DNA of 64,000 bases, taken from the NCBI GenBank assembly GCA_039105265.1, contig JAPFFF010000003.1, positions 6,820,001-6,884,000 on the forward strand. The letters run 5' to 3'. Both the position numbers and the translations under genes were made by a program. The notes under the pieces were generated by a model that worked only from the letters and a program-made list of their open reading frames with translations, made no database searches and was not told the DNA's origin. Positions within the stretch are counted from its first letter, which is position 1; the number at the start of each line of letters is the position of its first letter. Shown here one piece after another: positions 29,285 through 40,037 of the stretch. This DNA comes from Tritrichomonas musculus (Eukaryota; Parabasalia; Tritrichomonadida; Tritrichomonadidae).

Positions 29285-30475
29285 TCAATAATCACTCCAA
29301 TTTTCATCAACAGGCGAAATCTTTTCAATTTCTTTCAGTATGAATTTAATTTGTGGATTCATTTCTTCTGGCGGGATTGATTGAAGAGCACTTCTCATTT
29401 GAAGGATTTTTTCGTCCAGAGCTCTTGTTCTAACAACTCTTTCGCCATGAATAAGTTTCATTATTCTCAGTGCCATAGCATGATCATTGTCTGGATTTGA
29501 AGGATTTGGACGGTTAACTGATGCTGGGCGAGCTTCGAGAAGTTTATTTAACGGTTTCATTGATTGTCGAAGACTTTCTTCTGATGGATGACGTCCTGGT
29601 TTAGATTTAAGAATTTCACGAGCTAGTTCAAGATCAACTATATGAGAAGCATCATGATCTTTTGGACAGTTAACTTCCTTTCGGAACTTTTTCTGTTGAT
29701 AACTGTCTCGATAAACTTTAGTTTTATGTTGTCCTGGATTTTTTGGAATTTCAAGATCTTTATGAATTGAAAGGTCAGGATTTCCTATGGAGTTAAGATG
29801 AAGATATCCTAAACGAATAGCTTTGCAGTTTCTATCAACACTTCCATCTGGATTAAAACTAATATCTCCTGATTTAACGGCTTTCGAAGATTTATCAATC
29901 GTACCATCTTGGTTTAATCGGAGATTAGAAGAATTATATAGAAATGAATCTTCAGAAGTTGCTGACCCTGGTGAACGTGGAGAATTTGACGATACTGATT
30001 TACGAGAAGAACGTGTTGAAGGTGGAGATAAGCATTCTTTTTTAATTGAATCGTTAGAAATATTTCGTTCAATAATTCTTTTTGCTTTTTGAAGCTCAGA
30101 TGATTGTTTCGTCGATTTTTTTGGGGTCCTTTTTTGTGGACACTCTTTCTTCAATGATGAATTATCATCACCCAAGAATTTATCTTCATCATCTATATGA
30201 TGTTCTCCATCCTGTTTAAAAAATTGATAGTTAATAAAAGGATCTGTATTTACTCGCCTAGATACATGAATATCTTTAAAAGATTCATCATCATTTGGTA
30301 TTACTTTTTGATTGTTTTTATGGTGCATGTTATTTCTCGGTGTAGTCCTCCTATTATTAGTTGGATTATTGTTTGTTTCTGATGATATTGATTGTTGTTG
30401 GCTTTTAACATATTCTCTTGAAGACTTATACCTCATATCGGGCTTTCCATTTTTAGTTAAGTGAATTTGGGACAT
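29285..30475 (-). CDS. Unrecognised basic protein with a short internal repeat
   Basis: The protein has 396 residues from the ATG at 30475; the frame extends upstream only through non-ATG codons. A motif of about 20 residues recurs. The start reads IHLTKNGKPDMRYKSSREYV. In the middle come LRLNQDGTIDKSSKAVKSG, ISFNPDGSVDRNCKAIRLG and a weaker LHLNSIGNPDLSIHKDL in tandem, near residues 185-245. The pattern is roughly 'L-x-x-DG-x-x-D-x-x-x-K-A-x-x-x-G'. Two long Ser/Lys-rich disordered linkers surround it, and the C-terminus has a helical LELAREILKSK / MALRIMKLIHGERVV region. Its role is unknown; the repeat may be a binding module. Confidence 0.7.
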   Translation of the reverse strand: MSQIHLTKNGKPDMRYKSSREYVKSQQQSISSETNNNPTNNRRTTPRNNMHHKNNQKVIPNDDESFKDIHVSRRVNTDPFINYQFFKQDGEHHIDDEDKFLGDDNSSLKKECPQKRTPKKSTKQSSELQKAKRIIERNISNDSIKKECLSPPSTRSSRKSVSSNSPRSPGSATSEDSFLYNSSNLRLNQDGTIDKSSKAVKSGDISFNPDGSVDRNCKAIRLGYLHLNSIGNPDLSIHKDLEIPKNPGQHKTKVYRDSYQQKKFRKEVNCPKDHDASHIVDLELAREILKSKPGRHPSEESLRQSMKPLNKLLEARPASVNRPNPSNPDNDHAMALRIMKLIHGERVVRTRALDEKILQMRSALQSIPPEEMNPQIKFILKEIEKISPVDENWSDY

Positions 30476-31334
30476 AAGGAGTGAAATTAATATATAAAAC
30501 AAAATTATAATTATTTTTTGAGTAAATTTTTGCTAATATTGAATTTGAGAAGTTTTCATATTTAGAATATCTTAGTGTTTCTAAGGATAAAAAGTAATAT
30601 TGATTATAATCTATAATAAGTATAATATTAAATACTTAAATATAAGTTAAGTGAAGTTTGCTTATCTTTAATGATTAGTATATTAATACATAATATTGAA
30701 TTAATATTTGAATATATAAAAAAAAAAATTCTGAAAAAAAAAAAAACATTTTTTTAAGGACGAGTTGAAACTCTCATATTTTTCTTAGTCTTGCCTCAAA
30801 TTTTATGTTTAGATTATAAAACCGAAAAATAAATGAAAACGAGATTAAAGTATTAAAAAGAAATTCATTTGGTTTATATTTTTAAAATATAATATTGTAT
30901 TTTCATTTATTTATTTTTAAGAAAATATAACTCAAAATAATTTCAAGAATTTGACATAAATGTAACCTTCCGCAGACGTCATTTTTTTTCTACATCTTTT
31001 CAGATTTGAAATCCCAATGATGGGAGTTGCATCCCTTTTCCACATATTGTTATTTCATTTTAAAGCATTTTTCTCTGAATTTTCTTTCAATAATTTTTAT
31101 ATTCAGAAATCATCTCAAATATTTTTTCGATCTTTTTTTTGAATGGAAATTAATAAATTGTTTTATTTTTATGAAATATATTATATTAAGTTATAATATT
31201 TTATTTATAGTATCTAAAGTGAATAAAATATATAATTATTAAAATAATAATAATAAACTTCATTGTATAGCATTGATATTATCTATTCTATCTATATAGT
31301 TTTTTTCTGAACTTTTCAAAAGATTATTTTGTAG
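30476..31334. other. AT-rich spacer before the MULE element
   Basis: No gene is visible. A-runs lie near 30720-30750, and a small ATG frame at 31027-31242 is Phe-rich and probably not coding. Confidence 0.45.
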
Positions 31335-33657
31335 AAAATTTTGGTAAATATTTTTTTTTGAACTTTTTAGATTTTTTCCCCTCAATTTTTTTCTTTGTAT
31401 ATTTGTTCACAAATAGTTGAACTTTTTAGATTTTTTGCTCTCAATTTTTTTTTTTTTATCCAACAATAAATTTTAATATTTTTTAATTATAAAATATAAA
31501 AGAAATAAAAGAAAATATTATGAAATAATTAGTTTATTCATGATTTGTTGTTTTAAGTCTTGAAATGATATATTCCGTCTTCTATTAATTGAATTAAATC
31601 AACTGGTTGATTTTGAATGAAAAAAATGTCTTTTTCGCTTTTTGTATGTTTTTTAACAAAATCTTCAATTCCTGCTTCATCTTTGCTATTACTAAAATAT
31701 TTTATTGTTCGGACAGCATAATTAAAATCATCTTTAATTTTGTTTTTAGGTAATAAATCTGAATTGCATTTTTCGGGCTGAATAGTTAAACAATTATTAC
31801 ATATATGCTCAAAATTGAACTCAATTTGTGGAACTGGTGGAAATTCAGCACCTTTATGGAGACGGTGAATACAAGGAATGTCAATTTGGTAATTTGAACT
31901 TTCCAATTTATTTTCACCACATAAACATTTGCTTTCATCGGTTTCATAAAAGAGGCACATTGAATCTATTTTGTTCATGTCGATGTTTTGTTTTAAATTG
32001 CTATTAGTTTTTCTCTTAATATAATTATAATTATTAATAATTGATTTATTAATATTTTGATATTTGAAATTTAATTCTGTAAAAATTCTGAACAGAGCTG
32101 AATAAAATGAATTTCGTCTTGGTATTTTATGGTTTATATGTCCATGAACGGACTCCAAAGTATTCGTTGTCGAAGGCATTCCCATGCCAACTCGTCTTAA
32201 AAGGGAATATTTCCCCCATTTTTCTTCATCATTTATGAAAATAAATGATTTTGTCACTTTTGTTTCATCATAGAAAAAGTTCATGCCAATTTTATCAAGA
32301 GAAGCATTTATTTTTATTAATTCTTTTTTATTATTATTTATTACATTTGTAAAATGCTCTGAAATTAATCGTAAAAGATTATCGAAATCAAATTGGCTTG
32401 TGCAACTAGTTAATTTTATAATTTCATAAGAGTAGTCACTTTTTTTGAGATTTGAGAGAAAATGTTTATAACAAAAAATTTGCTTAATTTGAAAATTATT
32501 ACAGAGAGAGCGAAGTGATGAGTGCTGATCGGTTTCGAAAATTTTCCCTTCAAAATTATAACCAATTTCTTTTTGAATTGTTGTGAGTAAATATGTATAC
32601 AAGGCTTTGGTTTCACCATGACCAAAAGCGAAACCTATAGGAACGCTAGTATTATAAAATGAAGCTGTAATGATTGATGTTACATATAAAGGGAGAATCC
32701 TCCATGTTGTGTCAAGTATAAAACCTCTGATTAAACTATCAAAATTACTTAAAAATTCAAAAGCTTGAGGCATGATAAATACACCTGCAATAATATTATA
32801 TATTTTATCCTCGTTTGAAAAAGTTTGAAGATTACTTTCATTTGTTTTCTCCTCTAAGGCCAATTTAATTATTCCACTCATTCCTAATTTTTTCAAATCT
32901 GAAAAAGAATTAATTTTGGTTTTTTTATTTGATATAAACAAATTAATGTAATTATTCAACATCTCAGTGTCTTCATTTAACGGATAGCCAAAAATTTGGA
33001 TTTTTTTACAAAAATATTTAAATATTTTGGAAAAATCATTTTTTGTAAAAAGTAAAAGAGATTTTTGTTCTAAAATAGCTATTGAACTCGGTAATAAATC
33101 AAAATGTCTGTGAAAGCGTAAATGCGTTTGTAAAACATAATTTGTTAAAGGTTTTTTGCCAACTCCAATTTTTGATGCGAAAATTGAAGTTTCACAATCA
33201 AACTGATCCTTTAAAAATTTAATAGAAACTTTTACAGAAATTGTATTAGATATACTTATGTAAATATGCCAATTTTTTTTTAAATTTAAATGTCGAAAAT
33301 GAAAATTTGCTTTTCTTCCTTTTGTGCTACTAACAGTAGTGTATGAATGATCTACGATAGTAAAATCTTGTAATTGATTTAATAAAATTATTAAATTTGT
33401 GTAATTCCACTCATCATTATCTGAAATCAAAATTGGTATTTTGTTTGGAGCCCATGAGTTATGTTTTTTGGTCCTAAATGAGCGGTTGAAGTTTTTTTCT
33501 GTGTTAAATAATGTTGTAACTTCGAAAGCTTCGAAATTTTGGTTGTTTTCGTCCATATCGTGAAAAGGAAAATGTGGATAATTGTGACAAATATGAATTC
33601 AAAAAATTGAGGGGAAAAAATCTAAAAAGTTCAAAAATAAAGATTTACCAAAATTTT
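31335..33657 (-). mobile_element. Whole-looking MULE (Mutator-like) DNA transposon
   Basis: Terminal inverted repeats of about 49 bp bound the element: the left end begins GGTAAAT at 31343, the right end finishes ATTTACC at 33649, and both contain GAACTTTTTAGATTTTTTCC, with about two to three mismatches overall. AAAATTTT flanks both sides (31335-31342 and 33650-33657), an 8-bp target duplication in the range used by MULEs. A second partial copy of the subterminal motif lies at about 31414-31450. The only gene is the transposase, transcribed leftwards and not interrupted. The family assignment comes from the transposase. Confidence 0.85.
31553..33556 (-). CDS. MULE transposase
   Basis: This 667-residue uninterrupted frame has the MULE DDE core. 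The first Asp is in FILDTTWRILPLYVTS (near 281), followed by PIGFAFGHGETKALYTYLL. The second Asp is in FETDQHSSLRSLC (near 343), and then FCYKHFLSNLKKSD. The Glu is in STTNTLESVHGHINH (near 465). A Cys/His cluster near the C-terminus (CLCGENK..CIHRLHKG..CNNC) may be a zinc-binding region. The N-terminal 200 residues probably bind the TIRs. All three acidic residues are present, so the enzyme could be functional. The gene lies within matching TIRs and target duplications. Confidence 0.88.
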   Translation of the reverse strand: MDENNQNFEAFEVTTLFNTEKNFNRSFRTKKHNSWAPNKIPILISDNDEWNYTNLIILLNQLQDFTIVDHSYTTVSSTKGRKANFHFRHLNLKKNWHIYISISNTISVKVSIKFLKDQFDCETSIFASKIGVGKKPLTNYVLQTHLRFHRHFDLLPSSIAILEQKSLLLFTKNDFSKIFKYFCKKIQIFGYPLNEDTEMLNNYINLFISNKKTKINSFSDLKKLGMSGIIKLALEEKTNESNLQTFSNEDKIYNIIAGVFIMPQAFEFLSNFDSLIRGFILDTTWRILPLYVTSIITASFYNTSVPIGFAFGHGETKALYTYLLTTIQKEIGYNFEGKIFETDQHSSLRSLCNNFQIKQIFCYKHFLSNLKKSDYSYEIIKLTSCTSQFDFDNLLRLISEHFTNVINNNKKELIKINASLDKIGMNFFYDETKVTKSFIFINDEEKWGKYSLLRRVGMGMPSTTNTLESVHGHINHKIPRRNSFYSALFRIFTELNFKYQNINKSIINNYNYIKRKTNSNLKQNIDMNKIDSMCLFYETDESKCLCGENKLESSNYQIDIPCIHRLHKGAEFPPVPQIEFNFEHICNNCLTIQPEKCNSDLLPKNKIKDDFNYAVRTIKYFSNSKDEAGIEDFVKKHTKSEKDIFFIQNQPVDLIQLIEDGIYHFKT

Positions 33658-33912
33658 TGCCTATTATTCATATGAACACAGCAAAGTAGAAAGAAAAGTA
33701 ACAAAAAGAAGGTCACTTAATAATATTCTATAATTTATATTTATTGTATTATGTAATTAGGCTGTTTAATACCTATGCTTTATTTTTTATTAAAATATAT
33801 AAAAAAAATTTTTTGTTTTTTTATCAATTCTCAATAGTATAGAATTATTTGAATATTTTATTTTAATAAGAGTTCTCAAAAATTAAAAAAAATCTTCTCA
33901 ATTTTAACCCTT

Positions 33913-35791
33913 AAATGGGTGAGGTAACTAAATAACGTATTTTTAGCAAAAACATTTTTTCAAAATATCTCTTTCAAAAATAAATATTTCAAAAAATTGG
34001 TTTGAAATTAAATTTATATTAATCAAAAATAATGGGAGAAAAATAATTAAATTAAGTAAATATACATTTTTTCATTTTGAATCATTTGTTGGTATCATGA
34101 TGATGGATTAGTATATAATATTTTAAACTAATTTTTCATATTTGTTATATGTTAAATACTTTGTTAAAACTATCATCCTTTTAATTTATCGTATATATTT
34201 TTCGAAAATCGATTTTTATTATAAAATGTTTGATAAAATGAATTGTATCTAGCTCAATATTTGATATTTAATCTTATAATCATTATATTTATTATATTAT
34301 AATCTGATTAATCATATATCTCTTAAAACCTGAAATACGCTCCACCAATGCATCGGAGAAATGATTTGAACTTAACGTGAAGTTTTTGTATCAAATAATT
34401 AATAAACCAATTAACAATGCAATGTAGAAACTATAATCGATTGTATTCATATTTATTTAGTATATAATAAATTAATTAAATTTTAAATAAGATATTTGCA
34501 AAAATAAAATGTGATACGTCATATAATTAGTATTATTTCAAAATTAAATATCCATAGAATTGTTCTAAATTAATTGAAATATTCGATATTATTTTTTCTG
34601 ATATTTTGAAAGCATATATTGAGACCAAAGAAAATTCTCAAATAAATGCTGACTTTAAAATATTAATATCTTATGGAAAATGCATTTAAAATGCAATTAT
34701 TTAAATTAATTACTAAAACATTTAAGGTAATTAATTTTTTGTGTAATTAAATTTGCCTGATTTTTTTCAAATTACCGATGATTAGTAGTTTCTTAATTGT
34801 TGTTGACCTTGTAAAGTTTTAATACTCTTGAAATTGGTTAACATCCAAATAATATATTAGCTGGAAAAAATTCATGGTTCAAAGATTGTTTAACGTTTCG
34901 AGTTAATAATAGAATAAAAATAAACACTGCATTTGAAGTTGCTGGGCACTTGAAAACATTTGATTTGTTATAATCTGTTGGTTATCGTTTTGTAACTCTT
35001 TTTCCATAAAGAAATAAGCATTAAGTTTTGTTGTTTATAAGGGTTTTCTTCTAATACTCTTAACGGACAGGAAACAAATAAAAAATATGATTTTCATATT
35101 TCTTAGGATATTTGTGGCTTAAATATTATAAAATTAAAAAAATATATTCATTATTTATTAAACATTTAAAAATAATTGAAATATACTAAATTTCTTTTTA
35201 ATTTTATGCAAATATTTGGTTTTATCAATAAAAATTGTTTTTCCAATGTATTAGAAAAAATTCTTAATGATGCTTGAATATTTAAATCAATAAAAACTCA
35301 CAAAAAATTGAATTATTTAAGGTTCTCCTTTCAAATTCAAAAGATTAAATTCAATGAGATTTCACAAATAAAATATACATAAATATCGTTTTTTAAAATG
35401 AATTAAAATAAAAAATTCATATAGATATATATTTCAAATAATTGAATAAAAATATTTTTATGAAATCTTATCGATTTTGTTTTTTTACAGATAGAAATCA
35501 TAGAATTAAAAAATCAATAAAATTTTGAATAAAATAAGATTTAATCGTTGAGGCCAATTTTTTTTTTATTTTTCACCAAAACTTTTTCCGAAATATGCTC
35601 TATTGAATTATTTATTCTATGAGTTAATTCAATATTGAAGGAGAACCTTAATACCAAAAAAGATTTACTTTTATAGATGCATCAGTAGAACCATTTTATA
35701 AAAGATCAAAAATTTAAATATTATTTTAAACATTTATATTATATCTACAATATAAAGAGAATTTATTTTTTTATAGTTACCCCACCCATTT
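33913..35791. mobile_element. Candidate non-coding TIR element with a MITE inside
   Basis: AAATGGGTGAGGTAACT (33913-33929) is inverted at 35775-35791 as AGTTACCCCACCCATTT with one mismatch. The 1.9 kb between is very AT-rich, has no coding frame, and contains a TTAA-flanked MITE. No target duplication was found, so this is only a candidate old element. Confidence 0.45.
35317..35651. mobile_element. TTAA-flanked MITE (327 bp)
   Basis: The element GGTTCTCCTT...AAGGAGAACC (35321-35647) has perfect 10-bp TIRs and is bordered by TTAA on both sides (35317-35320 and 35648-35651). TTAA target duplication is the hallmark of piggyBac and Kolobok-type transposons. There is no coding sequence. Confidence 0.8.
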
Positions 35792-35953
35792 TTTTAAAAT
35801 CTATTAGATAGCCTCACTAAGATATTTAACAAATTGCATTCATAAATCTCTTTATCTGTCTGCATCATCATATGGAATATATTACGATTTAAAAATGATC
35901 ATACGGAATTTATTATAAAAAAAAAATATATATAATAAAAAAGCTTAAATTAA

Positions 35954-36511
35954 TTATTCTACTTTGAAAATATCTGGTTCAGTAGTGATAAAATTCTCTA
36001 TTTCAGGGCAATATCTACAATTTCGATTTCTTTGAACATAATCAAGGATAGTTTGAAGTTTCTTTCTGTAAAATCTATTTGATTCTTGGATGTCAAGCAT
36101 TTCTTTAAGTAGTTTTATTTGTTGATTTGTAAAGTAAGTTAGTTCATCTTTAAATACGTGATTTTGAAATACAATAAGAACAAAATTAATGCACTTTAAA
36201 AATTCTTGATCATCTTGGCTCTTTTCATAAAGAATTGCCCAATGTTTTGGGCATTCAAGTTTATTCTCGATAAAGAATTCTCGGATTTTTTTTAGTTTGG
36301 AGCGAACACGATTCTGTTCAGTATCCCTTCGAAAAGACGTTATTTTTTGTAATGGATAAAAATCAACAAGAAGTTCATAGAGAATATCAATTGGATGAAG
36401 GCTGTCCCCTAATGTAGCAATTTCTGACATTTTTATATTGTCTTTGACCCATGGACGAATATCATGGCTTATAAAGTTGAATAATGAATCGCTTACACTG
36501 AGAGAAGTCAT
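35954..36511 (-). CDS. Unrecognised 185-residue protein
   Basis: A clean ATG frame with codon use like the host genes, inside a transposon-rich region. The N-terminal half (SLFNFISHDIRPWVKDN, HPIDILYELLVDFYPLQKI) has a faint look of a calponin-homology-type helical domain, but key residues cannot be confirmed. The C-terminal half is a charged helix ending in CRYCPEIENF. It could be a host gene or cargo of an old element. No function is assigned. Confidence 0.55.
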   Translation of the reverse strand: MTSLSVSDSLFNFISHDIRPWVKDNIKMSEIATLGDSLHPIDILYELLVDFYPLQKITSFRRDTEQNRVRSKLKKIREFFIENKLECPKHWAILYEKSQDDQEFLKCINFVLIVFQNHVFKDELTYFTNQQIKLLKEMLDIQESNRFYRKKLQTILDYVQRNRNCRYCPEIENFITTEPDIFKVE

Positions 36512-36686
36512 GGATTTTAGATTTTATTTTTTTTACAACATCCGTTTAGAAAGAGCTCTTTTTTTCTTTTTCTCAAAAAGATGTTTCTAACGTTCATATG
36601 ATATCTATAAACCTTTGAAAGGTCACCCTAAAAATTTAACCCGAACATAATTTTTTTTTTTTTTGGGCCATGACCAATATAAAAAA

Positions 36687-37278
36687 TTAAGGGACTAGTT
36701 TCCAATATTTGTGTAAAGTTTTCAATTTTGAAATAACTCATAGAATAAAACTTTGAAAGATAGCTTTTTGGAAAAAGTTAAGGTCAATATCAATGATATT
36801 TGGCCTAAACGATCAACGATATTAAAAAAAATTTTATTGAAAATTTTTCAAATATCTGTTTTTTTATTAAAAAAATAATATAAGTGAATAATAATAATAA
36901 TAATAAAATATATTTAATTATTACAATTAAATAAACCTAATTTTTAATTAAAATAATGATTTCTTTTGATACTTTTTTGAATTTGATAAAAAAAACAAAA
37001 TTTTATGCAAAAATAAATATGCGATTTATTAGTATATTTATACCTGATTCTATATTTATCAAAATATTTGAAAAATAAAAAAAAATATTATTATATATGA
37101 ATTTCACTTTTTTCAAAAAAAATATGAAACTAATTCATATATATCTGCGATTAATGCAATATTTATTAATATAAAGCAATAAATTGTTTTATTTTTAGCT
37201 CAAAAGTCTTTTTTCAATAAATTTTTTTTGAAAGAACTCATTGAATCTTTTTATTCAATTTTGAAACCAGTCCCTTAA
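36687..37278. mobile_element. TTAA-flanked non-autonomous element (584 bp)
   Basis: TIRs GGGACTAGTTTC (from 36691) and GAAACCAGTCCC (to 37274) match with one mismatch and are bordered on both sides by TTAA. The interior is non-coding and AT-rich. The end sequence differs from the MITE at 35321 and from the larger element at 37517, so it is a separate family with the same target preference. Confidence 0.75.
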
Positions 37279-37512
37279 GCGTTTACGTTTGACCCTTTTA
37301 TTTCTATTGTATTTTTTGGATTATTTTTATAAAATCATGTTCTATAATTAGTTTTTTATTGATTTATGCATTTTTTTAAAGTGCATTATGATTTTAGAAC
37401 TAGGCTTTTTTGTCCAAACGAGTTTGTATTCAAAAAGTATCCAATGGATACTCATTTTTGTTCGTTATTTTTTGAGAGAATTTGAGGATCCAAAATCGCC
37501 AAAATGGACACT

Positions 37513-39430
37513 TTAAGGGGGGCGTTTATTTTCAAGTTTCACCATCATCAATGATCATAAATCTTATTTAGACAAAATATATGTAATAATTATTTTTATA
37601 TATTCTAAATAATAGCACAAAATATTAACATTTTATTATAATGATGAGATAAAAATATTTTTTATAGTTAATTGAATTTTTGAAAATATTTATTGAAATA
37701 TTTTCAAAGAAATCATTGAATTTTTTAAATGAAAAAATCAGAATAAATTTAGGTTTTAAAATTTAATTGAAATTCAGTTAAAAAATAATTATTTGTAAAT
37801 TTTATTCCAAAATTCTTTCTAAAATTATCATTTTGCATATCATTATAAGATATAATAATAATTTTTGTGATTTTTTTGGTTAACTAATATTATGTAATGA
37901 TTTTGCAAAATGTCAGTTTTCATTAATCAAAAAAGTTTAATTAAAATAAATATGTGATTATAAAAGCAATTTTTAAATATATATGTACATTTTTATATAA
38001 AAAACCCAAAAATTAGCATTTTTATTTTGTCTTGTTATTTTTTGCATAATTCCACAACTTTAAAAAAAGATATAAAGGAAAACTCAACATTAATTTTTTT
38101 GGATATGTATGTTTTTCATTTTGATATACTTTTTAAATAAATTGATCAAAAACTCGATTACTACATAGCTTTTTAATGATATCGCAATTATATAGAAATT
38201 CGATGCTTTTTTAAAATTGTATGTAGTCTTTCAATATTGAAAAATGAGATCCAAAACTTTGATGATATGTTATTCATGTAAATATGAATAAAGTAATGTT
38301 GAGATATTAAATTTCAAAGTTTACTAAGACATTTTCCAAAAATATAATTCCATTTTTCTCAAGGCCGTTATAAATTCAACATAAAACAAAATTATGCTCA
38401 CTTTTGTTATAATTTTTATTATATATTTTTCTTTATAAAATAATATAAAAAAGAATCAATCAAGCAAAACAAAATAATAAAATTGAATGAAGGAGTGTAA
38501 TTTATTTCAGACAAAAAGACGTTTATTTTCAATAAAATACGTTAATTTTGAATACAAAATGACGTTAATTTTTTGATTAAAATATTAGGAGTTTAGCTCC
38601 AAAGCACAAGGTTTTCTCAAGTAGCAATGAAGCAAGAGCCGCCATAGCTATAGGAATGAAAAACGATCCTCATTTTGAATCAAAATTAATCGAAAAAGTT
38701 TGTCCTAAATCAATTTTTCGAAATGTTCTTAATGAAATTAGGAAAGATGAAACAAGTAGACATGAAAGAAATTGTCTAAAGAAAACTCCCAACGAGAAAA
38801 AGAAGAAAAATTACTCTAGAATTAAATATAGAGAAAAATGCAAAGAGAACCCAGGTGATTATAAATCAAAAAACTGATCAATTTTAAAACTAATTAATAA
38901 ACATCAATTTATAAATTCGGTATGTATTATATAGTTATTTTGTAAAAGAATTGATAATCACCATCAATTGAAATTTTTTAGAAAAGGTGATATTGTGTAA
39001 TGAAACAAAAGATCATTCAATATTTGATTATGATAATATGAGAATATTTGATTTTATGAATTTAATTGGCGTGGAAAAAAAAAAAGATAATCATCATCGA
39101 ATGAAAAATATAAATAAAGGCGAGATCATATGATTGTTTTAAAAGTTATCTAATAAAAACTTTACAGATCTTTGAATCTGCTCTTGTAAACGCTTAAAAA
39201 TGCTAAAAGCTTTATCTAAATATTTATAGACATTTGAATTTATATATTGAATTTTTTTGATATATATCATTGAAAAATATAAAAATGCATTTATCTTCAT
39301 AATCAAAAGATATTTTTAATATTAAATTGTTTTTTTCTGTAGTAAAAAAATAATTATATAATATATAAAAATAAATTTTATTTAACATGATTTAATTATC
39401 TAAAAAACATCAAGTAGACGCCCCCCTTAA
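37513..39430. mobile_element. Nested TTAA-flanked element (1.9 kb)
   Basis: GGGGGGCGTTTATTTTCAAG begins at 37517, and the reverse of a related end (CAAGTAGACGCCCCCC) finishes at 39426; TTAA lies directly outside both. An internal partial copy of the end (GACGTTTATTTTCAA near 38518) suggests subterminal repeats or an earlier insertion. A coding remnant at 38601-38877 is the only protein-like sequence. The element sits inside the 37400-39840 element, so it is the younger of the two. Confidence 0.75.
38601..38877 (+). pseudogene. Protein-coding remnant inside the nested element
   Basis: The frame reads about 92 residues (SLAPKHKVFSSSNEARAAIA, then a Lys-rich tail with YSRIKYREKCKENPGDYK). It opens after an in-frame stop with no good start, and no family is recognised. 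It may be the remains of the element's transposase or an accessory protein. Confidence 0.4.
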
Positions 39431-40037
39431 TTCAATCTTGGATACACCTTTCAATTTTTATTGATTATTTTGAATGCATATTTCGTTTGACCAATTATAT
39501 CGCTCCAAATTTACATTGAATTTTATTTTTTATTTCAAATGTTGATCTTCTTGGTCAAAATCATTCTTAGTGAATTTGAAAAGTTTATAATTCATATTTG
39601 AGAGTTTTTTTAAAAATTGAGAATAGAGTGTGTTTAAGACATTTATTATTGCTTTTTTTCTTATATTAATGAGTTTATTAAAGTAAAAATAAAGTATCCA
39701 ATAAAATATTATTTGGATACTTCAACACAAATCTTTGAATAAAATACTAAATATAAAAGCAGTTTTATGTCCACAAAAAGTGACAGCTTTTTACAAAAAG
39801 TCGAAAATGGACACTCAGTTCACTGGATACAAAAGCCTAGTTTTAGAAAATAAAATTATATGATATGACTTATTATATGAAATATTTCAAATTTTTTTTT
39901 GAAAAGACTTTTTTATTTGAAAATCAAGTAAAAGTTTGTCAAAACAAGATAATCTTTTAAAATCTGAAATAAAAAACAAAAATGAATACTTACTGATGCT
40001 CAGGATCACTTTAAACACATGTTATGGCGACACACAC

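Larger units (their letters stand above)
37392..39848. mobile_element. 2.4-kb element with 8-bp target duplication, host of a nested TTAA element
   Basis: The ends CTAGGCTTTTTTGTCC (from 37400) and GGATACAAAAGCCTAG (to 39840) are inverted copies with a few differences. TTTTAGAA flanks both sides exactly (37392-37399 and 39841-39848). Subterminal ATGGACACT is also mirrored in direct orientation near both ends. An 8-bp duplication and such TIRs suit MULE-type elements, but no transposase is seen because most of the interior is the nested element at 37517-39426. Confidence 0.75.
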
